DNA of 32,993 bases, taken from the NCBI GenBank assembly GCA_017415005.1, contig JAFQJK010000003.1, positions 1 through 32,993 of the forward strand, in the 5' to 3' direction. The notes under the pieces are model-generated. The model ran no database searches. It had not been told where the DNA came from and saw only the letters and a program-made list of their open reading frames with translations. The position numbers and the translations under genes are program-made. This document shows positions 16,437 to 23,750 of the stretch, piece after piece (within the stretch, counting starts at the first letter, position 1; each line of letters starts with the position of its first letter). The stretch comes from Rikenellaceae bacterium. Its GTDB lineage: Bacteria > Bacteroidota > Bacteroidia > Bacteroidales > Rikenellaceae.

Positions 16437-17276
16437 ATGAACACGATGAAACTATCAACACTGAGCCTGTCCCTACTGGCAGCCATCGCACTGGTCAGCT
16501 GCGACAAGCCGGCCGCCGACCAGCCCCAGGACGAACCCGCAACCAAGATCAACGATTGTAACGGCCATGGCCAATGTCTGCCTACACCAAATCTTTCAGG
16601 AGAGACCGACAGCTATGGCAATGTAACGATACGCTGGACCCCCTCATCCGACCATACGATCACACTCTCCTACGTCGGTTATGTGACCGATGGTTCTAAC
16701 AATACTTCGGGCCAGGTCTTGTCGCGCAACAATATTTTGCTGAGCAGTCTTCCGGGCAACTAATTGACGATTCCGACCGGACAAGGAACTTGCGAGATAC
16801 AATTCCTGTTCCATTGCCCCCACGGCATCCACCCCGAACACTACCCGGAGCTCAACTGCCTGACCTGCGATGCCGGATTCAGCTACTTCCGCAAGGACAA
16901 GGACGCCCTGGGCCATATGTTCAACAGGGGATATTTTGGATACAACACACCGGTCGTTACGCCCAGTCTGACCAACCCGGCCAACGCCCTGCGCGTACTG
17001 GCGCCCTATGTCAACAACGCCCTCGACCATCGCCGCGCTATGGTCACGCACTACACGATTCGCGACCTGTCCCTCGATTACGATGAGAAGCGGGGCGAAG
17101 TCCGCTACTTCGAGGACATCAATATCCCGATAGGCACGGCCGGCCATACGTACCAGATCCGATTCTACAACCCCTATGCCGGGGGTGCCGGCTACCTGTA
17201 CATCGAATTCCAGGGCGGCCGTACCGACGTATACAAATGGGGTGTGCTTCAGGCCTCGACAGGCAGCGCCACCTAA
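16437..17276 (+). pseudogene. Secreted lipoprotein gene interrupted by one in-frame TAA
   Basis: Unrecognised lipoprotein. From the ATG at 16437 the product has a lipoprotein signal with lipobox ALVSC (lipidated C22), then a linker DKPAADQPQDEPATK, a Cys-containing segment CNGHGQC, and a beta-rich part ending SSLPGN at a TAA (16761-16763). Directly after it, in the same frame, 170 more sense codons follow to a stop at 17276, with normal composition and structured-looking sequence (a CPHG..NCLTC Cys cluster, YEKRGEVRYF-like strands, and AGGAGYLYIEFQGG near the end). Without the TAA it would encode about 279 residues. The explanation could be a recent nonsense mutation, a sequencing error or programmed readthrough; the first two are likelier. 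If only the short form is made, it is a 108-residue lipoprotein. A strong terminator follows at 17322. The neighbour at 17586 has the same N-terminal layout. Confidence 0.7.
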
Positions 17277-17321
17277 CCCGCCCCCCCCAAGAACCTCTTT
17301 TTCCCTGCAGGGTCGTGAGCC

Positions 17322-17350
17322 AAGGCCGGAACTTCTGTTCCGGCCTTTTT
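17322..17350 (+). terminator. Rho-independent terminator
   Basis: A perfect 11-base stem AAGGCCGGAAC / GTTCCGGCCTT (17322-17332 and 17337-17347) with loop TTCT, followed by TTT. It ends transcription of the lipoprotein gene upstream and separates the two lipoprotein genes into different units. Confidence 0.85.
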
Positions 17351-17479
17351 GATCGGGCCGCCACAGCAAAAGCCGCCCATTCGTCACCGTTCCCCATGAC
17401 CGTCGCCGCACACCCGTTCCACCAACCGCCGCCGGGCCCGGACACAGCATTTAAACGACCAAACCGAACGCGATATAAT

Positions 17480-17510
17480 TTGTTTACTCAGCCAATAACA
17501 ATTATCTTGT
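17480..17510 (+). promoter_or_regulatory. Probable promoter of the second lipoprotein gene
   Basis: TTG (17480-17482, within TTTG) is followed after 20 bases by TATCTTGT (17503-17510), close to TAnnTTTG with two mismatches. It lies 75 bases before the ATG at 17586 in locally AT-rich DNA. Confidence 0.45.
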
Positions 17511-17585
17511 TACAAGCATTTTAAGGAGTGTTTTATCTCCTGCTTGCCTCCAAATTCATTTTCTAACCCCCAAAAACTTTTTATT

Positions 17586-18347
17586 ATGAAAAAGTCCCTA
17601 TTTCTTGCGATGTGCGGCGCAGCGCTGATGGCTGTTGCCCTCTCCGGTTGTCAGAAAGATGCAGAACCCGCAGCGGACAACCAGGCCGAACCCGCCACCA
17701 AAGCCGGTTCGGTAACGACCGTCGCGACTCTCGGCGGCAGCCTTGCAACCTGGGAGATCTCCTGGAGCAACATGCCCTACACGACCAGCGGCCAGATCCA
17801 GGTCTACGGATTCAGCGGCCAGTACAATGTGCGTAATACCAGCAGCCAGTTCTTCAACTGGACAGCCGGCATCGGCTCAGAAATTTACTCGGTGTACGTC
17901 GGCCGGGACAACATGCCCACCCAGCTCCTGATGGTATGCCAGGGCCTGTCGTACGGCGAGACCGGCTCTTACTGCGGTATCCTCACCTACAATTCCCAAA
18001 CCCCGACGCCCTTCTGGTCCCCGCTGACCAATGGCATCCACGACTACAATATTCCGATGATCTCCACGAACAGTAACACGGGAGACTTCACGCTCACCCC
18101 GCCGCCGTCGTTCTCCACCACGATCCCTTTCCCGACCCACTACAAGATCAAGAATATGTACGGCACGCTGCTCCAGAACACAGAGCTCGCCTTCAACCAA
18201 CAGATCAATGTGTCGGTAAACCTCCAATACAGCCCGTACATGGAGCTGTCTATCCCCGGACTTTCGAGCGTTCCGAATTTCGTCTTGCGCAGCGACTGGA
18301 ACGGCGCGTACTGGACGCCGTTCTATACCGCCAACGTATATCCCTAA
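17586..18347 (+). CDS. Secreted lipoprotein, probably surface-exposed
   Basis: Unrecognised family; 253 residues. The ATG at 17586 starts a lipoprotein signal MKKSLFLAMC...ALSGC with lipidated C22. The residues after it read QKDAE, close to the QKDDE-type lipoprotein export signal described in Capnocytophaga, which suggests transport to the outer surface. An acidic linker then ends in EPATKAG, the same PATK element as in the upstream gene. The mature part is rich in Ser, Thr, Tyr, Asn and aromatic residues with alternating strands (for example SQFFNWTAGIGSEIYSVYVG and SVNLQYSPYMELSIPGL) and no Cys-rich cluster, so a beta-sandwich adhesin-like fold is plausible but unproved. The ORF could open at 17544, but that would bury the signal peptide. 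It has its own promoter and terminator. No catalytic motif is visible. Confidence 0.8.
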   Translation: MKKSLFLAMCGAALMAVALSGCQKDAEPAADNQAEPATKAGSVTTVATLGGSLATWEISWSNMPYTTSGQIQVYGFSGQYNVRNTSSQFFNWTAGIGSEIYSVYVGRDNMPTQLLMVCQGLSYGETGSYCGILTYNSQTPTPFWSPLTNGIHDYNIPMISTNSNTGDFTLTPPPSFSTTIPFPTHYKIKNMYGTLLQNTELAFNQQINVSVNLQYSPYMELSIPGLSSVPNFVLRSDWNGAYWTPFYTANVYP

Positions 18348-18373
18348 TCAACCGACAGTCCTGTAAGCCGAAG

Positions 18374-18405
18374 CCCCGGGAAGCCCAAAGCCTCCCGGGG
18401 TTTTT
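18374..18405 (+). terminator. Rho-independent terminator of the second lipoprotein gene
   Basis: CCCCGGGA (18374-18381) pairs with TCCCGGGG (18393-18400) across an 11-base loop, followed by TTTTT (18401-18405). It begins 27 bases after the stop codon. Confidence 0.85.
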
Positions 18406-18497
18406 AGCAGTATCCCGGTCCATAACTTGCATTCCGCAACGGCAGCGACCCACCGGCCTTCACCCCGGCCAACCGACAGACAGCCTCCCTACACACA

Positions 18498-18527
18498 GGC
18501 GGGTCCCGCGAAAAAGCCGGACCCGCC
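18498..18527 (-). terminator. Hairpin downstream of era
   Basis: A 9-base stem GGCGGGTCC / GGACCCGCC (18498-18506 and 18519-18527) with a 12-base loop, starting 22 bases after the era stop on the minus strand. The tail is TGTGTGT rather than a U-run, so it is a probable 3' hairpin or weak terminator. Confidence 0.5.
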
Positions 18528-18548
18528 GGTCCCCACCCCGTTCAGGGG

Positions 18549-19427
18549 TTATTCCTTGTATCCGAACCGCTTGAGCTGCCGGTCGTCGTTGCGCCAGTCG
18601 GGGTTGACCTTGACAAAAAGCTGCAGGAACACCTTCTTGCCCAGGAACTTCTCAAGTTCCTCGCGCGCCTCGGTCCCGACCTTCTTGAGCTTCGATCCCT
18701 GGTGCCCGATCACGATCCCCTTCTGCGACTCGCGGGCCACGTAGATCGTGGCCGATATCCGGTCGATCGTCGTCTCCTCCTTATACTCGTCGATCACGAT
18801 CTCCACGCTGTACGGGATCTCCTTGTCATACGTAAGCAGGATCTTCTCGCGGATGATCTCCGAGGCGAAGAACCGCAGCGTCTTGTCCGTGAGCGTATCT
18901 TTCGGGTAGAACTCCGCCCCCTCGGGCAGCTTGGCGAGGATCAGGTCGAACAGCCCCCCGATATTGAAGTTCTCGCGCGCCGACACGGGAACCACCGCCG
19001 CCCCGGGCATCGCCTCCCTCCAGCGGGCGACAAGCATGTCGAGCGCCTCGGGCGTCGAAAGGTCGATCTTGTTGATCACCACGATCGTCGGGATACCGCT
19101 CAGCGCGATCTTACGGACAAACTCGCCCTGCATATCGACCTGCTCGACCGTATCGGTCACATACAGGATCACATCCGCATCGCGCAGGGCTCCCTGCACG
19201 AACCGCATCATCGACTCCTGCAACTTGTAATTGGGTTTGAGGATACCCGGCGTATCCGAGTAGACGATCTGGAAATCCTCGCCGTTGACGATCCCCAGGA
19301 TCCTGTGACGCGTGGTCTGCGCCTTCGAGGTGATGATCGAGAGCCGCTCGCCCACAAGCGCGTTCATCAGCGTCGACTTGCCGACGTTCGGGTTCCCGAT
19401 GATATTGACAAAACCAGCCTTATGCAT
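18549..19427 (-). CDS. era: GTPase Era
   Basis: Ras-like GTPase that binds 16S rRNA near its 3' end and assists 30S maturation. From the ATG at 19427 (292 residues) it begins MHKAGFVNIIGNPNVGKST: G1 is GNPNVGKS (11-18), followed by the G2 region SKAQTTRHRI, G3 DTPG, G4 NKID, G5 SARENFN, and a C-terminal KH domain with VARESQKGIVIGHQGSKLKK. The open frame continues upstream to 19478, but those 17 residues (MIVPRLLLHLQTIIQDT) precede the conserved N-terminus and cross the promoter, so I reject them. Length and domain order are typical. A consensus promoter lies just upstream. The gene is convergent with the lipoprotein gene on its left. Confidence 0.97.
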   Translation of the reverse strand: MHKAGFVNIIGNPNVGKSTLMNALVGERLSIITSKAQTTRHRILGIVNGEDFQIVYSDTPGILKPNYKLQESMMRFVQGALRDADVILYVTDTVEQVDMQGEFVRKIALSGIPTIVVINKIDLSTPEALDMLVARWREAMPGAAVVPVSARENFNIGGLFDLILAKLPEGAEFYPKDTLTDKTLRFFASEIIREKILLTYDKEIPYSVEIVIDEYKEETTIDRISATIYVARESQKGIVIGHQGSKLKKVGTEAREELEKFLGKKVFLQLFVKVNPDWRNDDRQLKRFGYKE

Positions 19428-19448
19428 AGTATCTTGAATTATGGTCTG

Positions 19449-19478
19449 CAAATGTAATAAAAGCCGGGGCACGATCAA
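19449..19478 (-). promoter_or_regulatory. Bacteroidota-type promoter of era
   Basis: On the minus strand TTG (19478-19476), a 19-base spacer and TACATTTG (19456-19449): an exact TTG-N19-TAnnTTTG match. The ATG at 19427 is about 20 bases downstream, which also excludes the upstream start codon for era. Confidence 0.8.
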
Positions 19479-19693
19479 AGTCCGCCGCCCGGCTGCGGCG
19501 CTTCCCGATTTTCGACGGCGGCATCATCCGGCAGATCGAAAGCCCGGACCGCGGCGGGTCCTGCACGCCCCGTGCACAGCGCAAGCCGGCCGGAGCAGCC
19601 GCCGGACCCCGGCCCGGGCGTCCCCGCCCCCACAGGCACCGGCTACACGCCGACCGCCTTTCCCGGCGGTCCGGACAGCCGCATCCTCCGCCG

Positions 19694-20102
19694 CTAACGG
19701 TGCCGGCGGGCATATGCCCTGCGCATCATGTGATCGAATACGAACAACAACAGTGCCACCGGCATGATCCCGACCCACGGGGCCGCCATCCGGCCCACCT
19801 CCCGACGACCGTCCGCACACCGTCCGAACAACCCCACCGGCTCTTCCGTCCACGCCTCCACGGTCTCCGCCAGGCCCCGGCCCGGCACCCCGGCATACCC
19901 GCCCAACCATACAGCCAGCGACGCGCCGGACGGCCACAGCAACAACCGACGGGCTCGCGGCGTCGCTGACGACGGCGAGCCCGTCGGCCGCCACCCCGTC
20001 CATGACCCGCTGCACGTGCCCCGGATCGGGCTCTGCGCGTGACACTCCCCGCATCAGCGCGCGCAACGCGTCCGTCTGTTTACGATCCGCTTCGTTATCC
20101 AT
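19694..20102 (-). pseudogene. Frameshifted membrane protein, probable partner of an ECF sigma factor
   Basis: The first frame starts at the ATG at 20102, 13 bases after the sigma stop, and reads MDNEADRKQTDALRALMRG then VSRAEPDPGHVQRVMDGVAA, a soluble N-terminus like those of small sigma-linked membrane proteins. Beyond about 20000 that frame turns into a Gly/Arg-rich, unprotein-like sequence. A different frame takes over: RRLLLWPSGASLAVWLGGYAG (membrane segment 1), a loop, and a second membrane segment APWVGIMPVALLLFVF with the basic end MMRRAYARRHR and a TAG at 19694-19696. The two parts fit as one protein of about 135 residues broken by a one-base-equivalent shift somewhere near 19950-20000. 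It may be a true lesion or a sequencing error. The anti-sigma-like role is inferred from position and topology. Confidence 0.6.
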
Positions 20103-20114
20103 CGTCTTCCGTCA

Positions 20115-20357
20115 TTAGTGTGTACAATTTTTACGTATCCGGTACAACCGCACCTTGACGTTCGACGCGCCGAGCCCGGTGATCTCCGCGATCTCGCGCA
20201 TCGGCCGTACCTCCTCATAGTAAAGCGCGCCCAGCCCACGCTCATCCGGACCGAGCCGCGCGGGCGCGCGGTCCAGCTCTGCATAGCGCTCTTCCCGCGC
20301 GGCCCGGGCGAACGCCTCATCCGCCCCGTCGTCCGGCTCGCGATCCCTGAGCTCCAC
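20115..20357 (-). pseudogene. N-terminally truncated ECF-type sigma factor (region 4 remnant)
   Basis: The frame reads (from a GTG at 20357) VELRDREPDDGADEAFARAA and then a sigma region 4 with LGPDERGLGALYYEEVRPMREIAEITGLGASNVKVRLYRIRK, the helix-turn-helix that contacts the -35 box. ECF factors are about 160-200 residues; here only about 80 remain. The same frame stays open back to a TGA at 20472-20474 and contains a few further family-like residues (CRRIAWTWPD), but region 2, which binds core polymerase and the -10 box, is absent from every frame, and thiE begins its 3' end only 175 bases away. A sigma factor without region 2 should not start transcription. With its frameshifted partner downstream it looks like a decaying two-gene unit. 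A functional stand-alone region 4 protein is possible but less likely. Confidence 0.65.
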
Positions 20358-20432
20358 ATCGGGCCACGTCCATGCGATCCGCCGGCAATGCCCAAATAAT
20401 TCCGGGGCCGTTTTGCCGACCCCCGTACAGGC

Positions 20433-20472
20433 AGGAGGGAGAAAGCCGGACCTGGCTTTCTCCCTCCTTTTT
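20433..20472 (+). terminator. Strong hairpin with U-tail on the plus strand
   Basis: A perfect 15-base stem AGGAGGGAGAAAGCC / GGCTTTCTCCCTCCT (20433-20447 and 20454-20468), loop GGACCT, then TTTTT. The T-run is on the plus strand, yet both flanking genes (thiE and the sigma remnant) are on the minus strand. On the minus strand it could still protect the thiE mRNA 3' end, 61 bases after its stop. Confidence 0.7.
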
Positions 20473-20532
20473 CATATCCGTTCAAGACTGATCACGCGCT
20501 TTATCCGGACACCCGGCCCGCCCCGGCCTGCA

Positions 20533-21165
20533 TCAGTAACAACCGTGACAGCGATCGAGCACCGCCCTGAACTCCCCGGCCGCCATGCGCGGCGACTCCG
20601 GCGCCAGTATGCCCGAGATCACGGCCAGGCTATCGGCACCGGCCCGCACGATGAGCTCTGCGTTGTCCCGCTTCACGCCGCCTATGGCGACCAGCCTATG
20701 GCGCGTGACCGACCGGATCCAGGCCACGCCTTCGATCCCCCACTCGATCACCGTGTCGGTCTTGGTCGGAGTGGCGAACACCGGACTGGCCGCAATGTAG
20801 TCGACCGGCAGCGCATCGGCCTCGAGCACCTGCTCCCGGCTCTCGACCGAAAGCCCGACGATCGCATGGCGGGGCAGCCTCCGGCGCACCTCGCGCACCG
20901 GCATATCGCCCTGCCCCACGTGCACGCCATCCGCCCCGGCGGCCAGCGCCACCTCCACATCGTCGTTGATGATGAGCGGCACGCCGTACGGCGCCAGCAT
21001 CGTCTTCAGTGCGACGGCCTTCTCCACAAACTCGCGGGGCGACGCATGCTTCTCGCGCAACTGCACCATGTTCACCCCGCCGATCACGGCCTCCTCGACC
21101 GCCCATACCAGGTCACGCCCCCTGAGCAGCGCCTCGTCCGTCACCAGATACAATTCCACAGCCAT
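20533..21165 (-). CDS. thiE: Thiamine-phosphate synthase
   Basis: Joins HMP-PP and hydroxyethylthiazole phosphate to give thiamine phosphate, in the cytoplasm. From the ATG at 21165 (210 residues, normal for ThiE) the protein starts MAVELYLVTDE and shows the TIM-barrel signatures NMVQLREKHA (HMP-PP site), LIINDDVEVALAAGADGVHV, GQGDMP, IVGLSVES, YIAASPVFATPTKTD and LVAIGGV. The open frame extends to 21273, but the extra 36 residues are Cys/Arg-rich and unlike any ThiE N-terminus. It follows thiM on the same strand after 349 bases. That gap is C-rich with no gene seen; it may be transcribed through. No thiamine riboswitch was recognised ahead of this gene. Confidence 0.95.
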   Translation of the reverse strand: MAVELYLVTDEALLRGRDLVWAVEEAVIGGVNMVQLREKHASPREFVEKAVALKTMLAPYGVPLIINDDVEVALAAGADGVHVGQGDMPVREVRRRLPRHAIVGLSVESREQVLEADALPVDYIAASPVFATPTKTDTVIEWGIEGVAWIRSVTRHRLVAIGGVKRDNAELIVRAGADSLAVISGILAPESPRMAAGEFRAVLDRCHGCY

Positions 21166-21514
21166 AACTTCCTGTCTTTTCTTTTCAAGCCTGCCCGGCC
21201 TCCGGTTCTCCTTCTTTTCGGCAGCACCATACCGGCCGGTACAACCGACACAGCCGGCACACCGCAAACACACTGAGAAACACCTTGCACGAAAGTCCCG
21301 GGACAGTCCCTACCCGAAACGAAGCGAGCGAACCCGGCACCCATGCGGCAAAATACCTTACCACTCTATATATACAGAATTCTACACAACTTCAACCCAC
21401 CATCGCGGCCGCCTTCTCCGTGCCCGCTTCGGCCGTTCACACGCTTGCGCCGCGCCGGGCGGGCCGCCATGCCGCTCCAAAGTCGCACCTTCCGGACTGC
21501 CCTCACCCATTTTC
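21166..21514. other. Gene-free spacer between thiM and thiE
   Basis: 349 bases without a credible reading frame. The plus strand is C-rich in parts. I saw no TPP-riboswitch-like conserved core and no consensus promoter, so thiE may be transcribed from the thiM side. Confidence 0.55.
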
Positions 21515-22342
21515 CTACTCGATCCGCACCCGGGCCGTCCGCACGAAATCCGCCTCCTCCAGATTGTACATCACATCATAGAGATTCATCTGCAGCGACC
21601 CGGGGCCGGCGCTCTGCGCCGCAGCCAGCTCTCCGCATACGCCGAGGAACGCCGCTGCCGACACCGCCGCCGCAAACCGGTCGGGCTGCACGGCCGCAAA
21701 GGCCCCGAGCAGCGCAGAGGCCGTACAGCCCAGACCCGTTACGCGGGTCATCATCGGGTGGCCGTTCCCCACATAACCGATCCGCCGCCCGTCGGTGATC
21801 ACATCCGTCGGACCGCTTACACTCACGACGCTCCCCGTTCGCAGGCTCAGCGCCCGCGCCGCACCGTCGCTATCGGCCGACGACACGGCGCTGTCCACCC
21901 CCTTCGAGGCCACCTGTATCCCGGCCAGCGTCATGATCTCCCCGGCATTGCCCCGGATGAACGCAGGCGACGCCACTGCCAGCAGCTCACCGAGCACCTG
22001 ATTGCGGTAAGGCGTCGCTCCGGCCCCCACCGGGTCGAGCACCACGGGCCTGCCGAGCGCATCGGCCCGCCGCAGCGCCACCTTCATCGCCTCGACCCAT
22101 AGCGGATCGAGCGTTCCGATGTTGATCACCGTCGCCGCACAGAGCGCGACCATATCGCCCACCTCGGGCACGGCATGCGCCATGATCGGCGATGCCCCGG
22201 CAGCCAGCACCGCATTGGCCGTATTGTTCATCACCACATAATTGGTGATGCTATGTACCAAAGGCGACACGCTGCGCACCGCGGCGATATCCTGCCATAT
22301 CCTTTCGGCAGGCTGTGCCCCCTCCTTGTCAGTTCTTTGCAT
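21515..22342 (-). CDS. thiM: Hydroxyethylthiazole kinase
   Basis: Phosphorylates the thiazole alcohol (THZ) for thiamine salvage, supplying the substrate of ThiE. From the ATG at 22342 (275 residues) the sequence shows the ribokinase-like ThiM signatures SPLVHSITNYVVMNNTANAV (about 26-45), AGASPIMAHAVPE, VVLDPVGAGATPYR, FIRGNAGEIMTLAG and VTGLGCTASALLGAF, with the catalytic-site Cys near residue 206. The open frame extends to 22393, but those residues overlap the end of the upstream regulator and do not match the family. The chosen ATG overlaps the 3' end of the Crp-family gene by 14 bases, so translation is probably coupled to it. No downstream thiD or other thi gene is in the window. Confidence 0.95.
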   Translation of the reverse strand: MQRTDKEGAQPAERIWQDIAAVRSVSPLVHSITNYVVMNNTANAVLAAGASPIMAHAVPEVGDMVALCAATVINIGTLDPLWVEAMKVALRRADALGRPVVLDPVGAGATPYRNQVLGELLAVASPAFIRGNAGEIMTLAGIQVASKGVDSAVSSADSDGAARALSLRTGSVVSVSGPTDVITDGRRIGYVGNGHPMMTRVTGLGCTASALLGAFAAVQPDRFAAAVSAAAFLGVCGELAAAQSAGPGSLQMNLYDVMYNLEEADFVRTARVRIE

Positions 22343-22997
22343 ATTGCTTGAGTTTTTCGGCAAACAGGATCGTGATATTCTTGCTGCTGACATAGATCGC
22401 CCCCTCGGCGCACATCTCGCCGATCGCCCGAGCCAGCGCCGGACGCGTCACCCCGAATAGCTCTGCCATCTCACGCTGGCTCAGATCATTGCGAAATGAC
22501 ATTCCCTCCGTTTCCATCTTATTGAGCAGGTAGTTGGCAAACTTTCCCTTGATCGTCTTATAGGCGAGGTATACGACCCTGTCCGAGAGTATCTTATCAC
22601 GGGAGCTGATGATCTCCAGGAAGTTCTCCAGCAGCCGGCGCTCACGCATCAGCATCGACGTGAACGCGTCCCGGCCGACCTGCACGATCACCACCGGCGT
22701 CCGGGCGGCGATATTGACCGGCAGGACATTATTGGGCGCATACAGGCAGAATGGCGTCACGAGCGCGGGCGCCTTGATACTGTCGATCTTCAGCGTCTTA
22801 CCGGCCGGATCGGCCGTCTCGGCCGCGACCACCCCCTCGGCAACGATCATCAGCGACGACAGGCGGCTCCCCTTGAGCGCGATCACGTCACCGCTGGCAT
22901 ACTGGCGCGCCGAATAGCCCGCCTCGTCCAGCAGTTGTCCGACAACATCCGGATCAATCCCTTTAAATACAGGACTCAGAGCAATCGATGGCAACAT
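22329..22997 (-). CDS. Crp/Fnr-family transcription regulator
   Basis: One-component DNA-binding regulator, 222 residues from the ATG at 22997. An N-terminal cyclic-nucleotide-binding-like jelly roll (about 15-125) includes ASGDVIALKGSRLSSLMIVAEG. It lacks a clear RxS phosphate-binding cassette, so cAMP binding is doubtful, and it has no N-terminal Cys set for an Fnr iron-sulfur cluster. A long dimer helix and a winged HTH follow: DLSQREMAELFGVTRPALARAIGEM (about 170-195), then GAIYVSSKNITI. The frame opens at 23057, but the extra 20 residues would begin upstream of the promoter's -7 box, so I use 22997. The stop lies inside thiM, which suggests an operon regulator-thiM-thiE. Its ligand and targets are unknown; control of thiamine salvage or autoregulation is inference. 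Confidence 0.88.
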   Translation of the reverse strand: MLPSIALSPVFKGIDPDVVGQLLDEAGYSARQYASGDVIALKGSRLSSLMIVAEGVVAAETADPAGKTLKIDSIKAPALVTPFCLYAPNNVLPVNIAARTPVVIVQVGRDAFTSMLMRERRLLENFLEIISSRDKILSDRVVYLAYKTIKGKFANYLLNKMETEGMSFRNDLSQREMAELFGVTRPALARAIGEMCAEGAIYVSSKNITILFAEKLKQYAKN

Positions 22998-23023
22998 ATT
23001 CACGTGTAATATTAGATACAGAA

Positions 23024-23031
23024 CAAAGATA
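23024..23031 (-). promoter_or_regulatory. -7 box of the Crp-thiM-thiE operon promoter
   Basis: TATCTTTG on the minus strand, an exact TAnnTTTG match 26 bases before the ATG at 22997. A good TTG box at 19-21 bases upstream is missing. Confidence 0.55.
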
Positions 23032-23127
23032 TGTTTTTCCGTCCGATCTTCACGCATCCGCTGATTGTTTTATACAAAATATCCGCGTAAAGCACCAAAT
23101 CCCTATCTTGGGGAAACATTCCCCGCT

Positions 23128-23635
23128 ATGAGAACCCCTATCCTGTTCCTGCTGGCCCTGCTTTGCTGATCGTTCATGCCGGCATGCACCGTCCGGATCA
23201 AAACCAGGACCGGCCAGCGTACCGCCCGCTACACTGTCAGGCATCCGCGCGAATGCCGCGTGGAGCGCACCCGCGACGGCGGCATGTTCGATCTGCTCTG
23301 CCGCTATCCCGACCCGTCGATCGTGTACCTCAGCAATTTCGGAGGCTACAACGACGCCAACATCCGTTCACTGGGCGACAGCATCTACGGCTGCCGTATC
23401 CTGAGCTACGGCTTTATCCGCAAGGCCAACCACGCCGCCGGTTACGAGAAATATACCCGGACATCCCCGCCTGGTCCTTTCGGGCTCCGACAACGCCCGG
23501 TGCTGGAAAGACATCCGCATCGAAGACCGCGCCACCATAGACTACCTGCGCGTGCCGAACAGCCGGTAAGGCGCGTTCGACACCGCACTCGGGAGCCTGA
23601 CGATCAAACTTCGTCCGCGCAAACCGAAGCCATAA
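23128..23635 (+). pseudogene. Small lipoprotein-like gene with three lesions
   Basis: From the ATG at 23128 the reading is MRTPILFLLALLC, a signal-peptide core, then an in-frame TGA (23167-23169). The same frame resumes with SFMPACTVRIKTRTGQRTARYT and continues (CRYPDPSIVYLSNFGGYNDAN, IYGCRILSYGFIRKANHAAGYEKY) to about 23455. There the sensible sequence passes to another frame: HPRLVLSGSDNARCWKDIR, then IEDRATIDYLRVPNSR, stopped by TAA at 23567-23569, with 21 more plausible codons (GAFDTALGSLTIKLRPRKPKP) to a TAA at 23633. Repaired, it would be about 168 residues with a lipobox-like LLC or PAC. A nonsense codon, a frameshift and a second nonsense codon together make a decayed gene far more likely than an expressed one. 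I do not recognise the family. It is divergent from the Crp gene. Confidence 0.65.
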
Positions 23636-23750
23636 CCGCCAAAGGATCATCCCCGTTTTTCACCCCCTGTCCCGTTTCGGCACGCAGATTGCCCGTGACA
23701 TCCGTATCGGACGGTTCGTCCGGCATTCTCGAACCAGAAAACCGTTACTT

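Larger units (their letters stand above)
17277..17585. other. Gene-free spacer between the two lipoprotein genes
   Basis: Holds an eight-base or longer C-run just after the stop (near 17279-17288), the terminator at 17322-17350, a C-rich stretch to about 17450 and then an AT-rich promoter region at 17479-17530 for the next gene. Confidence 0.7.
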
